Of a stretch of DNA of 64,000 bases, positions 17,489-25,903 are shown in pieces; the first letter of the stretch is position 1, and the number at the start of each line of letters is the position of its first letter. Origin of the DNA: Pseudooceanicola nanhaiensis (lineage in GTDB: Bacteria > Pseudomonadota > Alphaproteobacteria > Rhodobacterales > Rhodobacteraceae); assembly GCF_020171315.1 (NCBI RefSeq), contig NZ_JAIUZP010000005.1:1-64000 (forward strand), given 5' to 3'. A model generated the notes under the pieces. That model was not told where the DNA came from. It saw only the letters and a list, made by a program, of their open reading frames with translations, and made no database searches. The position numbers were made by a program, and so were the translations under genes.

Positions 17489-17938
17489 ATGATCAGAACG
17501 ATACTGGCCGCGCTTGCGGTCCTCGTGGCCTTTGCCCTGCCCGGGCTCGCGGAGGGGAGCCGCTATGGCCAGCAGAAGGTCGTCTACCACATCAACGGTG
17601 ACGGTGGAGAGGGCGGCAAGGCCTATGCCGGTGCGCTCAACAACGTGCAGAACCATATCAACGCGCTCGGGGTCGAGAACCTGGAGGTGCGGATCGTCAT
17701 GCACGGCAACGGCGTGGGGCTGCTGAAGGCGGCGAAGGAGAACGAGAAACTCCAGACCCAGATCGGCTCGCTCAAGTCGCAGAACGTGGTGTTCAACGTC
17801 TGCAACAACACGCTGGTCGGGCGGAAGATCGACTACGAGAACGATCTCTACGACGTCTGGGAACAGGACATCGTGCCCTCCGGCGTGGCCGAGATCGCCT
17901 ATCTCCAGACGCAGGGCTTCGTCTACGTGAAACCCTGA
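17489..17938 (+). CDS. Periplasmic DsrE/DsrF-like protein
   Basis: A 149-residue protein with a Sec signal peptide (hydrophobic stretch about 4-20, probable cleavage after LAEG or nearby) and a DsrE-like fold: VVYHINGDGG strand, NNVQNHINAL helix, VRIVMHGNGV strand, and a cysteine in VVFNVCNNTL where sulfur-transfer relatives place one. Whether it carries sulfane sulfur is unknown. It has a GGAGGA ribosome binding site and stands alone between a palindrome pair and ahcY, converging with it. Confidence 0.82.
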   Translation: MIRTILAALAVLVAFALPGLAEGSRYGQQKVVYHINGDGGEGGKAYAGALNNVQNHINALGVENLEVRIVMHGNGVGLLKAAKENEKLQTQIGSLKSQNVVFNVCNNTLVGRKIDYENDLYDVWEQDIVPSGVAEIAYLQTQGFVYVKP

Positions 17939-17954
17939 GGCGACCCCGGGATAC

Positions 17955-17984
17955 GAAAGAACCGGCCCCCGAGGGGACCGGTTC
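17955..17984 (-). terminator. Likely terminator between the DsrE-like gene and ahcY
   Basis: GAACCGG (17959-17965) pairs with CCGGTTC (17978-17984). On the minus strand the stem is followed by TTTC, so it best serves ahcY, which ends at 18018. Confidence 0.5.
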
Positions 17985-18017
17985 GCAGGGGGCAGGCGCC
18001 CCGATACCTTAAGCGGA

Positions 18018-19409
18018 TCAGTAGCGGTAATGATCCGACTTGAACGGGCCCTCGGTGCCGACACCGATGTAGTCCGCCTGCGCCTTCGAGAGCTTCGACA
18101 GCTTCACGCCGATCTTCTCGAGGTGCAGCATCGCGACTTTCTCGTCGAGATGCTTGGGCAGGATGTAGACCTCGTTCTTGTACTGGTCGCCCTTGGTCCA
18201 AAGCTCGATCTGCGCCAGCACCTGGTTGGTGAAGGAGGCGGACATCACGAACGAGGGGTGGCCGGTGGCGTTGCCGAGGTTCAGCAGACGGCCTTCGGAC
18301 AGCAGGATGATCTTGTTGCCCGAGGGCATCTCGATCAGGTCCACCTGGTCCTTCACGTTGGTCCACTTGTGGTTCTTCAGGTTGGCGACCTGGATCTCGT
18401 TGTCGAAGTGGCCGATGTTGCCGACGATGGCCATGTTCTTCATCTCGCGCATATGCTCGATGCGGATCACGTCCTTGTTGCCGGTCGTGGTGATGAAGAT
18501 GTCGGCGCTGTCGACGACGTCTTCCAGCAGGACCACCTCGAAGCCGTCCATGGCGGCCTGAAGCGCGCAGATCGGGTCGACCTCGGTCACCTTCACGCGG
18601 GCACCTGCGCCGGCGAGCGAGGCGGCAGAGCCCTTGCCCACGTCACCGTAACCGCAGACCACGGCCACCTTGCCGGCCATCATCACGTCGGTGGCGCGGC
18701 GGATGCCGTCGACCAGCGATTCCTTGCAGCCGTACTTGTTGTCGAACTTCGACTTGGTGACCGAGTCGTTCACGTTGATCGCCGGGAAGGGCAGCAGGCC
18801 CTTCTTCTGAAGCTCGTAGAGACGGTGCACGCCGGTGGTGGTCTCTTCCGACACGCCCTGGATCAGCTCTTTCTGCTTGGTGAAGAAGCCCGGGGTTTCG
18901 GCCATGCGCTTCTTGATCTGCGCGAAGAGGAAGGTTTCCTCTTCCGAGGTCGGGGTTTCGATCAGGTCGGTCTCACCGGCTTCGACGCGCGCACCCAGCA
19001 GGATGTACATGGTGGCGTCGCCACCATCGTCGAGGATCATGTTCGCGCCGTCCTCGAAGAGGAAGATCTTGTCGGCGTAATCCCAATATTCCTCAAGGGT
19101 TTCGCCCTTGATCGCGAAGACCGGCGTGCCGCTTTCCGCGATGGCGGCGGCAGCGTGGTCCTGGGTCGAGAAGATGTTGCACGACGCCCAGCGCACTTCA
19201 GCGCCGAGAGCGACAAGCGTCTCGATCAGCACTGCGGTCTGGATGGTCATGTGCAGCGAACCGGCGATCCGCGCCCCGGCCAGCGGCTTCTTCTCGCCAT
19301 ATTCCTCGCGCAGAGCCATCAGGCCGGGCATTTCAGTTTCTGCAATGTCCAGCTCTTTGCGCCCGTAGGCGGCCAGCGAGATATCCTTGACGATGTAGTC
19401 AGCGGCCAT
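18018..19409 (-). CDS. ahcY: Adenosylhomocysteinase
   Basis: A 463-residue cytosolic enzyme that cleaves S-adenosylhomocysteine to adenosine and homocysteine, relieving inhibition of methyltransferases. [16 protein letters not shown] carries the catalytic lysine and aspartate region, [12 protein letters not shown] is the NAD-binding loop, and the C-terminus DHYRY is the conserved tail that completes the neighbouring subunit's cofactor site. The length is typical for the bacterial form with the 40-residue insert. About 260 bases separate it from the divergent HD hydrolase gene; I see no SAH-riboswitch consensus in that leader. Confidence 0.98.
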   Translation of the reverse strand: MAADYIVKDISLAAYGRKELDIAETEMPGLMALREEYGEKKPLAGARIAGSLHMTIQTAVLIETLVALGAEVRWASCNIFSTQDHAAAAIAESGTPVFAIKGETLEEYWDYADKIFLFEDGANMILDDGGDATMYILLGARVEAGETDLIETPTSEEETFLFAQIKKRMAETPGFFTKQKELIQGVSEETTTGVHRLYELQKKGLLPFPAINVNDSVTKSKFDNKYGCKESLVDGIRRATDVMMAGKVAVVCGYGDVGKGSAASLAGAGARVKVTEVDPICALQAAMDGFEVVLLEDVVDSADIFITTTGNKDVIRIEHMREMKNMAIVGNIGHFDNEIQVANLKNHKWTNVKDQVDLIEMPSGNKIILLSEGRLLNLGNATGHPSFVMSASFTNQVLAQIELWTKGDQYKNEVYILPKHLDEKVAMLHLEKIGVKLSKLSKAQADYIGVGTEGPFKSDHYRY

Positions 19410-19672
19410 GTTGATAAATTCCGTTTTTTGCTACGTTCGTGCCGTCTGGTACCATTTCCCGCGAGAAGCCTCAATGTAAGGCCCTCTATGGCGGCCGTCA
19501 GGGCATGTCCCGCGGGTGTGACAGAGAGCCATGACAAAGGCGTATACACAATCTGCCCGAAATCTGTGCGCTCTTCCCGGCCCCCGCGCCACGCTGTCCT
19601 TGCGTCGCCTGTGGTTGACCTCCGGGCCCGCTTTGCGCCAGATCGACCCAGACAGCTGACCCGGATGATGAC

Positions 19673-20269
19673 ATGGCCAAACCGCAACGCGCCTGGCAGA
19701 GGATGCTCTCGGGGCGCCGCCTCGACCTGCTGGACCCGACCCCCGTTGATATCGAGATCGAGGACATCGCCCATGGCCTTGCCTTCGTGGCGCGGTGGAA
19801 CGGCCAGACCCACGGCGACTATGCCTATTCCGTGGCCGAGCATTCGCTGCTGGTCGAGGAGATCTATGGCCGTCTCTGCCCCGAGGCGCCGGTCAAATGG
19901 CGCCTCGCCGCCCTGCTGCATGACGCGCCCGAATACGTGATCGGCGACATGATCAGCCCGGTGAAGGCCGCCGTCGGCCCCTCCTACGGAGAGCTGGATG
20001 CCCGGCTGACCACGGCGATCCACCTGCGCTTTGGCCTGCCTGCGGCGATCCCGAAGACGGTGAAGAAGCAGATCAAGAAAGCCGACCAGATCAGCGCATG
20101 GATGGAAGCGACCGAAATCGCGGGCTTCTCCGAGGCCGAGGCGACGAAATTCTTCGGCCGTCCCACTCCCGCGCTGATGGAGGGGCTGTCCATCGTCCTG
20201 CGCCCGCCGGTGGAGACCCGCAACGACTACACCGCCCGCCACGCGGCCCTTCTGGCGCAGATGCCATGA
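19673..20269 (+). CDS. HD-domain phosphohydrolase (YfbR-like)
   Basis: A 198-residue metal-dependent phosphohydrolase. SVAEHSLLV supplies the first histidine and LLHDAPEYVIGD the HD pair with the following metal and phosphate contacts. This spacing matches 5'-deoxynucleotidase YfbR and related HD proteins, so a role in nucleotide clearance is likely but substrate-level assignment is not possible here. Its stop overlaps the start of the GNAT gene (ATGA). Confidence 0.85.
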   Translation: MAKPQRAWQRMLSGRRLDLLDPTPVDIEIEDIAHGLAFVARWNGQTHGDYAYSVAEHSLLVEEIYGRLCPEAPVKWRLAALLHDAPEYVIGDMISPVKAAVGPSYGELDARLTTAIHLRFGLPAAIPKTVKKQIKKADQISAWMEATEIAGFSEAEATKFFGRPTPALMEGLSIVLRPPVETRNDYTARHAALLAQMP

Positions 20270-20745
20270 TCCACGTGCGCCGTGCCGGGCCGCTCGACAC
20301 AGGCGCCATGGCAGAGCTTCTCAACGAGATCATCGCCAAGGGCGGCACCACCGCCCTGACGCGGCCGGTGTCCCGCGCGATGCTGGCGGAGTGGATGACC
20401 GGCTCGGATCGCGCCGCATGGCACCTCGCAGAGGATGACGCGGGCGAGCTCCTCGGCTTCCAGTGGATCGATCCGCTGCCCGAGACGCCCGACGTGGCGC
20501 ATATAGCGACCTTCGCCCGGGTGGGCCGCACCGGGCTCGGCATCGGATCGGCGCTCTTCGAGGCCACGCGACGCGCCGCAAAGGATCTGGCCTACCACGC
20601 CATCGACGCCGAAATCCGCGCCGACAACGCGGGTGGGCTGGCCTACTACCAGAGCCGGGGGTTCGAAGATCACCACCGCATCCGGGATCGCCTGCTGGAC
20701 GACGGCACGCGTATCGACAAGATCGTGAAGCGCTACGAGGTCTGA
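20266..20745 (+). CDS. GNAT family N-acetyltransferase
   Basis: A 159-residue acetyltransferase of the PAT/BAR-like group. IHVRRAGPLDTGAMAELLNEII opens the fold. VGRTGLGIGSALFEATRRAA contains the acetyl-CoA-binding R/Q-x-x-G-x-G/A loop, and IRADNAGGLAYYQSRGFEDH the end of the fold. The acceptor is unknown. It is translationally coupled to the HD hydrolase (start 20266 inside its stop). Confidence 0.9.
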   Translation: MIHVRRAGPLDTGAMAELLNEIIAKGGTTALTRPVSRAMLAEWMTGSDRAAWHLAEDDAGELLGFQWIDPLPETPDVAHIATFARVGRTGLGIGSALFEATRRAAKDLAYHAIDAEIRADNAGGLAYYQSRGFEDHHRIRDRLLDDGTRIDKIVKRYEV

Positions 20746-20823
20746 CCAAGGCGCTCCGGCTGTGCCCGACCAGCTGTTTCGTGCATTAAGCGCGGGGACA
20801 TGGCGATGTCCCCGACGCGCCCC

Positions 20824-21372
20824 TCAGCGGGGCGAGCGTTTGGCGAGGATGCGTTGCAGCGTCCGGCGGTGCATGTTCAGCCGCCGCGCGGTTTCACTCA
20901 CGTTCCGGTCGCAGAGCTCATAGACCCGCTGGATGTGTTCCCACCGCACGCGGTCTGCCGACATCGGGTTTTCCGGCGGCGGCGGCAGGTCCGCGCCGTC
21001 CGAGAGCAGGGCGTTGGTGATATCCGTGGCATCCGCGGGTTTGGACAGATAGTCGGTCGCGCCGATCTTCACCGCGGCCACGGCGGTGGCGATCGCGCCG
21101 TAACCGGTCAGAACCACGATCCGGCAATCGGGCCGCTTCTCGCGCAGCACTTCCACCACGTCGAGACCGTTGCCGTCTTCCAGCCGCAGGTCGCAGACCG
21201 CGTAGGCCGGGGGCCGGGCCATGGCGATGGCCTTGCCCGCAGCGACGGTCTCGGCCATCTCGACCTCGAAGCCGCGTTTCTCCATCGCCTTGGCGAGACG
21301 GCGCAGGAAGGGCTCGTCATCGTCCAGCAGGAGCAGGGACTTGTCGGGTCCGATCTCGGGCAATTCGGTCAT
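20824..21372 (-). CDS. regA: Redox response regulator RegA/PrrA
   Basis: A 182-residue two-component regulator. The receiver domain has the acidic pocket LLDDDE (15-20), phosphoacceptor D61 in AVCDLRL and the conserved lysine in LSKPAD. A proline-rich linker (PPPPENP) leads to a Fis-type helix-turn-helix, NVSETARRLNMHRRTLQRIL. In purple bacteria and roseobacters RegA controls photosynthesis, respiration, carbon and nitrogen fixation genes in response to redox state. The start at 21372 is preferred over an upstream codon that would add seven residues. senC follows upstream and regB is divergent, the conserved order of this regulon. Confidence 0.96.
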   Translation of the reverse strand: MTELPEIGPDKSLLLLDDDEPFLRRLAKAMEKRGFEVEMAETVAAGKAIAMARPPAYAVCDLRLEDGNGLDVVEVLREKRPDCRIVVLTGYGAIATAVAAVKIGATDYLSKPADATDITNALLSDGADLPPPPENPMSADRVRWEHIQRVYELCDRNVSETARRLNMHRRTLQRILAKRSPR

Positions 21373-21464
21373 CGCGGCTCCCCGGGCATACAACCATATA
21401 CAATGGCAGATGTTTTATCCCCAAGCCGGCCCAGCGTCAAACCTGTGCGCAGGTTACGCCGTCG

Positions 21465-22091
21465 TTACAGGGCGTCGAGGAAACAGGCCACCTTGTCGGC
21501 CATCTGCTCGGGCGTCGCTTCCCGGCTGAAGAAGTCTGCGAAACCGGTGCCCGGCAGCATGAAATAGGTCTGCGTGGAATGCGAGACGAGGTAGAATTCG
21601 TCGTCCTTATCCTCGGGTTCCTGCTTCTGGTAGAAGGTCTTGTAGGCTTGGCTTGCTGCCTTCACCTGTTCCGGCGTGCCGGTCAGACCCAGCATCCGGG
21701 GATGCATGTAGTCGGTGAACTCGGCCAGCTGTTCGGGCGTGTCGCGCTCCGGGTCGATGGAGATGAAGACCGGCTTCACCTCATAGCCGCGCTCTTCCAG
21801 CAGTTCGACCGCCTCGGCGTTGCGGGCGGCATCCATCGGGCAGACATCGGGGCAGAAGGTATAGCCGAAGTAGACCAGCGCCGGTTCGTCCAGAACCTCC
21901 GCATCGGTCACGGTCTTGCCGGTCTCGTCCACCAGCGTGAAGGGCCCGCCGATGGCCGCGCCGCCCGCGACGGCGCCGCTGCGGCACTGCGCGAACTTGT
22001 CGTCGCTGCGTCCCAGCGTCGTGGCCAGCCAGAGACCCCCCATCAGGGCGATCAGAATACCGGCGGCGGCGATGGCGACGATGCGGGTCAT
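21465..22091 (-). CDS. senC: SCO1/SenC family copper protein (PrrC-like)
   Basis: A 208-residue membrane-anchored thioredoxin-fold protein. Residues 4-26 form the N-terminal membrane anchor. The copper site consists of C80 and C84 (GYTFCPDVCP) and H171 (LVSHSTQTYF). SCO proteins deliver copper to the CuA site of cytochrome oxidase, and in this regulon they also influence RegB signalling. The start at 22091 gives a short cytosolic tail before the anchor. It lies between regA and the divergent regB. Confidence 0.95.
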   Translation of the reverse strand: MTRIVAIAAAGILIALMGGLWLATTLGRSDDKFAQCRSGAVAGGAAIGGPFTLVDETGKTVTDAEVLDEPALVYFGYTFCPDVCPMDAARNAEAVELLEERGYEVKPVFISIDPERDTPEQLAEFTDYMHPRMLGLTGTPEQVKAASQAYKTFYQKQEPEDKDDEFYLVSHSTQTYFMLPGTGFADFFSREATPEQMADKVACFLDAL

Positions 22092-22161
22092 GGGGGGCTC
22101 CTCCTCGGCACGGGCAGCCATTGCCTGCGCTCCGCGGGAGATCTACCCTCTGGACCGGCAG

Positions 22162-23583
22162 ATGCAATGGGACAGGAGCGCACGGGTGCCCGATACGATC
22201 GAACGCGTGCTGGCGGGGCAGGAGCGTGGCGGCTGGATTCGCCTGAGAACCCTGACCCTGCTGCGATGGGGGGCCATCTTCGGGCAGGTGTCTGCGCTTC
22301 TGGTGTCGCAATACGTCTACCAGCTGCAACTGGAATACGGGCTGGCCTATTTCGTCGTGGGGATTTCCCTCGCCGGGAACCTGATCGCCGGGGTCGTCTT
22401 TCCCGAGAGCAAGCGCCTCTCGGAGGTGGAGAACCTGCTGCTGGTGCTCTTCGACCTTCTGCAGCTAAGCCTTCTGCTTTATCTCACAGGGGGGCTGAAC
22501 AACCCGTTCTCCGTCCTGATCATGGGGCCGGTGACCGTCTCGGCGGTGGCGCTCACGCTGCGCTCGCTGATCTTCATCGGGGCGACGGCCATCGTCTCGG
22601 TCACGGTGCTGGCGCGCTATCACATGCCGCTGCTCTACCACGACGGGTCAGAGCTGGAAATCCTGCCGATCTTCCTCTTCGGGTCGTGGCTCGCCATCGT
22701 GATCGGGGTGATCTTCCTCGGCATCTACTCGCGCTGGATCGCGAGCGAGATGCACGCCATGTCCGATGCGCTGACCGCGGCCAAGATGGCGCTGGCCCGG
22801 GAGCAGAAGCTGACCGACCTTGGCGGGGTGGTGGCGGCGGCGGCCCATGAACTGGGCACGCCCCTTGCCACGATCAAGCTGACCTCCGCCGAGTTGATGG
22901 AGGAACTCGACGACCGGCCCGAGCTGCAGGAAGATGCGCGGCTGATCCGCGAACAGGCCGACCGCTGCCGGGACATCCTGCGCTCCATGGGACGCGCCGG
23001 GAAGGACGACCTGCACCTGCGGCAGGCGCCCCTCACCACGGTGCTGCGGGAGGCGGCAGAGCCCCATGCGACCCGCGGCAAGACGATCCATTTCGAGGAT
23101 GGCGAAGGCCCCGGGCACGACGGCCCGCAACCCGCCATCCTGCGCCGCCCCGAGGTGATCCACGGGCTGCGCAACCTCGTCCAGAACGCCGTGGACTTCG
23201 CCCGCACCAGCATCTGGGTCGAGGCGGAGTGGAGCGACAGCCGCATCCTCGTGCGGATCACCGACGACGGGCTGGGGTACTCGCCCTCCGTCATCGGGCG
23301 GATCGGCGATCCCTTCATGCGGCGACGACGCAGCCAGCGCGATCTGAGCCAGCGGCCGGAATACGAGGGTATGGGGCTGGGGCTCTTCATCGCCAAGACC
23401 CTGCTGGAACGCACCGGGGCCGAGCTGAGCTTTGCCAATGGATCGGATGACACGACTGGGCCGCAAACCCCCGGCGCACGCACCGGGGCCATCGTCGAAG
23501 TGGTCTGGCCACGTAGCAAGATCGACGCCCGTGTCGGCGAGAATGCGGTGAAGATCGGAAAGAATCAGCCCATCGAGATCTAG
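22162..23583 (+). CDS. regB: Redox sensor histidine kinase RegB/PrrB
   Basis: A 473-residue membrane kinase. About six membrane helices fill residues 30-190 and include GGLNNPF (110-116), the ubiquinone-binding motif known in RegB. The H-box AAAHELGTPLATI has phosphoacceptor H229. C269 in DRCRDIL corresponds to the redox-active cysteine that controls the oligomeric state in Rhodobacter. The ATP-binding end shows LRNLVQNAVDFA, DDGLGY and GMGLGLFIAK. The start at 22162 leaves 70 bases to the divergent senC start. Upstream in-frame codons would extend into senC. All known functional residues are present. Confidence 0.96.
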   Translation: MQWDRSARVPDTIERVLAGQERGGWIRLRTLTLLRWGAIFGQVSALLVSQYVYQLQLEYGLAYFVVGISLAGNLIAGVVFPESKRLSEVENLLLVLFDLLQLSLLLYLTGGLNNPFSVLIMGPVTVSAVALTLRSLIFIGATAIVSVTVLARYHMPLLYHDGSELEILPIFLFGSWLAIVIGVIFLGIYSRWIASEMHAMSDALTAAKMALAREQKLTDLGGVVAAAAHELGTPLATIKLTSAELMEELDDRPELQEDARLIREQADRCRDILRSMGRAGKDDLHLRQAPLTTVLREAAEPHATRGKTIHFEDGEGPGHDGPQPAILRRPEVIHGLRNLVQNAVDFARTSIWVEAEWSDSRILVRITDDGLGYSPSVIGRIGDPFMRRRRSQRDLSQRPEYEGMGLGLFIAKTLLERTGAELSFANGSDDTTGPQTPGARTGAIVEVVWPRSKIDARVGENAVKIGKNQPIEI

Positions 23584-23774
23584 GGCCGGGGCCTCGGGCG
23601 GTTGGTCCTGACGACCAAACGAATATTTTCGGCATATCTTTTACCCCCCTATTTCGGGGGGATCGGCAACACGGCGGTGAGAAGTCGCCGTACAGGTGGC
23701 CCTGGGCGCCAGAAATTAACCCTTTCTTAACCTTTCGCCTGAAACCTGACCGGTATTGTGTCAGGGGGTGGGGG
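23584..23774. other. Intergenic region with CtrA site upstream of the DivL-like gene
   Basis: This 191-base space separates regB from the PAS-protein gene. It contains a small C/G hairpin (CCCCCC and GGGGGG around TATTTC near 23646-23661) and, at 23716-23730, a perfect CtrA-type motif. The regB transcript probably ends here. Confidence 0.5.
23716..23730 (+). promoter_or_regulatory. CtrA binding site (TTAA-N7-TTAA)
   Basis: The bases TTAACCCTTTCTTAA match the full CtrA consensus TTAA-N7-TTAA exactly. The site lies 44 bases ahead of the DivL-like start at 23775, a position overlapping the likely promoter. CtrA is the master cell-cycle and motility/gene-transfer regulator of alphaproteobacteria, and DivL acts in the pathway that sets its phosphorylation. 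Confidence 0.65.
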
Positions 23775-25379
23775 ATGACTGTCATCGGTCTGGAGTTGGT
23801 GATCACGCTCGTGATCACCAGCGGGTGTGTTGCTGGGGGGGTTCTGTGGTTCGTCGCACGTGTCGGACAGCCGATCCCCCGTGTCGCGCTCTACGCGGCC
23901 CCGCAGGACCGGACCGAGATCGACGAACGACAGGATGTCTCCTTCCTCTTCCTCGACAACCAGCTGGCCCATGCCTCGGACCCCGCGCGCGAGATCCTCG
24001 CCCGCGGAGACCCGGCGCTCGATGACTGGACCCGGATGGCGCGGATGCTGGAGCCGCGGTTTCCCGGTGTGCCGGACAGCCTCGAGGACCTGCCGCGAAG
24101 CCGCGAGATGTTCCTGCCCTCCGCCGCCTCGGGCGACAGGGCCGTGCTCCAGTTCCAGCAGGACGACGAGGCGATCCGCCTTCGGATCGCGAACGACCGG
24201 CCGGCCTCGGCCGCCGATCGGCACGTGCGCCTGCTGCGCCAGTCGGAGCTTGCCACGCTGCGCAGCGCAGCGCTCCACGCGCCGAACCCGATCTGGCTGA
24301 CGGATGCAAAGGGGGCCCTGCTCTGGGTGAACGATGCCTACGCAGGGCTTGCCGCGCAGGCTGACCCGGGCGCCCCCCCGCTGCGCGGCGGCGCCCTCCG
24401 GCGCGGTCAGACCTTGCCCTGCATCCTCGACACCGGGTTGCCGCTGCCGACGGACGGGCAACGCGCCAGCGCCCGGGTGCAGGTCACCCCGAAGGAAAGC
24501 GGCGAGGACCGCTGGTATGACGTGACGATCCTCGCCTCCCGGCTGGGCTGGATGCATTACGCCACCGATGTGACGCCGGTCGTCCAGGCCGAGGTTGCCC
24601 AGCGCAATTTCGTCCAGACGCTCAGCAAGACCTTCGCGCAGCTCTCCATCGGGCTGGCGATCTTCGACCGGGAACGCCGCCTTGCGCTGTTCAATCCCGC
24701 CCTGCTCGATCTCACCGCGCTGCCGGCGGACTTCCTGTCGCGCAAGCCCGGGTTCCGCAGCTTCTTCGACATGCTCCGCGACCGCCAGATGATGCCCGAA
24801 CCCAAGAGCTACGCCAGCTGGTGCGAGCGCGTGACCGAGCTTTTCGCCGCCGCCAAGGATGGCACCTACGAGGAGACCTGGTCTCTTCCCAACGGGATGA
24901 CCTACCACGTGTCGGGCCGTCCGCATCCCGAGGGGGCCGTGGCCTTCCTCTTCGAGGACATCAGCGCCGAGATCGCCCTGACGCGCCAGTTCCGCCAACA
25001 GCTGGAACTGGAGCAGGCGGTGCTGGATGCGATGGAAGACGCCGTCGCCGTCTTCTCGCCGCAGGGGTTCGTCAGCTTCTGCAACACCGCCTACCGCAGG
25101 CTCTGGGGTGTCACCGCCGAGGAAACGCTGCTCGATGTCTCCGTGCTCGACGCCACCCGGGCCTGGCAGATGGCCAGCACGCCAACCCCGGTCTGGGGCG
25201 AGATCCGCGACTTCGTCAGCGCCTATGGCCCGCGCAGCGAATGGATATCGCAGGTCAAGCTGGCGGATGGCACCCCCGTCGACTGCCGCATCGTTCCGCT
25301 TGCTGGCGGGACCACGCTGGTGGCCTTCCGTCCGCAGGAGATTGCCGCCCCCGCGCCCAGCGCCGTGCTTCAGGTCTGA
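23775..25379 (+). CDS. DivL-like PAS protein without kinase domain
   Basis: A 534-residue protein. One N-terminal membrane helix (about 4-29) is followed by a linker and three PAS-like domains, each with the usual strand pattern: about 165-260 (APNPIWLTDAKGALLWVNDAY), 285-380 (SIGLAIFDRERRLALFNPALL) and 410-515 (AMEDAVAVFSPQGFVSFCNTAY). No histidine-kinase dimerisation or ATPase domain follows; the protein ends shortly after the third PAS. In Caulobacter divL is next to tsaE, and PAS-only DivL proteins act in the CtrA pathway of Rhodobacter, so position plus domains support a DivL-like role. It probably senses a signal and allosterically controls CckA. Confidence 0.78.
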   Translation: MTVIGLELVITLVITSGCVAGGVLWFVARVGQPIPRVALYAAPQDRTEIDERQDVSFLFLDNQLAHASDPAREILARGDPALDDWTRMARMLEPRFPGVPDSLEDLPRSREMFLPSAASGDRAVLQFQQDDEAIRLRIANDRPASAADRHVRLLRQSELATLRSAALHAPNPIWLTDAKGALLWVNDAYAGLAAQADPGAPPLRGGALRRGQTLPCILDTGLPLPTDGQRASARVQVTPKESGEDRWYDVTILASRLGWMHYATDVTPVVQAEVAQRNFVQTLSKTFAQLSIGLAIFDRERRLALFNPALLDLTALPADFLSRKPGFRSFFDMLRDRQMMPEPKSYASWCERVTELFAAAKDGTYEETWSLPNGMTYHVSGRPHPEGAVAFLFEDISAEIALTRQFRQQLELEQAVLDAMEDAVAVFSPQGFVSFCNTAYRRLWGVTAEETLLDVSVLDATRAWQMASTPTPVWGEIRDFVSAYGPRSEWISQVKLADGTPVDCRIVPLAGGTTLVAFRPQEIAAPAPSAVLQV

Positions 25380-25420
25380 TCCCGCTTGCAGGGCGGCGCA
25401 CGGGCTGTAAGGTCGCCGCC

Positions 25421-25903
25421 ATGTCTGCGCCCGATGCCCCCCTCTGCCGCTCCCTCGACCTGCCGGACCCGCAGGCCACCGCCGACCTGGCGGCCCGCCT
25501 CGGCGCGCGGCTCCAGCCCGGCGACGTGCTGCTGCTGGAAGGGCCGATCGGCGCCGGAAAGACCCATTTCGCCCGCTCCCTGATCCAGTCCCTGCTGACC
25601 GAGCCGGAGGACGTGCCCTCGCCGACCTTCACGCTGGTGCAGGTCTATGACACGGAAAAGGGCGAGATCTGGCACGCCGATCTCTATCGCCTCACCGGCC
25701 CCGACGAGGCGGTGGAGCTGGGCTTGACCGAGGCCTTCGAAACCGCGATCTGCCTGATCGAATGGCCCGACCGGCTGGGCGACCTCGTGCCACCGGGCGC
25801 GGCCCACCTGACCTTCACCGCCACCGGAGAGGACAGCCGGGCCCTGACCCTGCGCCTCACCGATCCGCGGCCCGACCTGCTGGAGTTCCTGCGTGACATC
25901 TGA
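25421..25903 (+). CDS. tsaE: tRNA threonylcarbamoylation ATPase TsaE
   Basis: A 160-residue P-loop ATPase that powers turnover of the TsaB-TsaD complex during t6A synthesis. GPIGAGKT (41-48) is the Walker A, and PSPTFTLVQVY, WHADLYRL and LIEWPDRLGDL are diagnostic of the family. Its 3' end overlaps amgK by 11 bases, beginning a chain of overlapping genes. Confidence 0.95.
   Translation: MSAPDAPLCRSLDLPDPQATADLAARLGARLQPGDVLLLEGPIGAGKTHFARSLIQSLLTEPEDVPSPTFTLVQVYDTEKGEIWHADLYRLTGPDEAVELGLTEAFETAICLIEWPDRLGDLVPPGAAHLTFTATGEDSRALTLRLTDPRPDLLEFLRDI

Noticed and set aside
19410-19672. SAH or SAM-SAH riboswitch upstream of ahcY.
   Set aside because: I looked for the conserved pairing and loop bases and found no convincing match; the leader may have other control.
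20794-20813. Hairpin GGGGACAT/ATGTCCCC between GNAT gene and regA as a terminator.
   Set aside because: The stem is strong but no T-run follows on either strand; it may be an RNA-stability stem, but a terminator is not supported.
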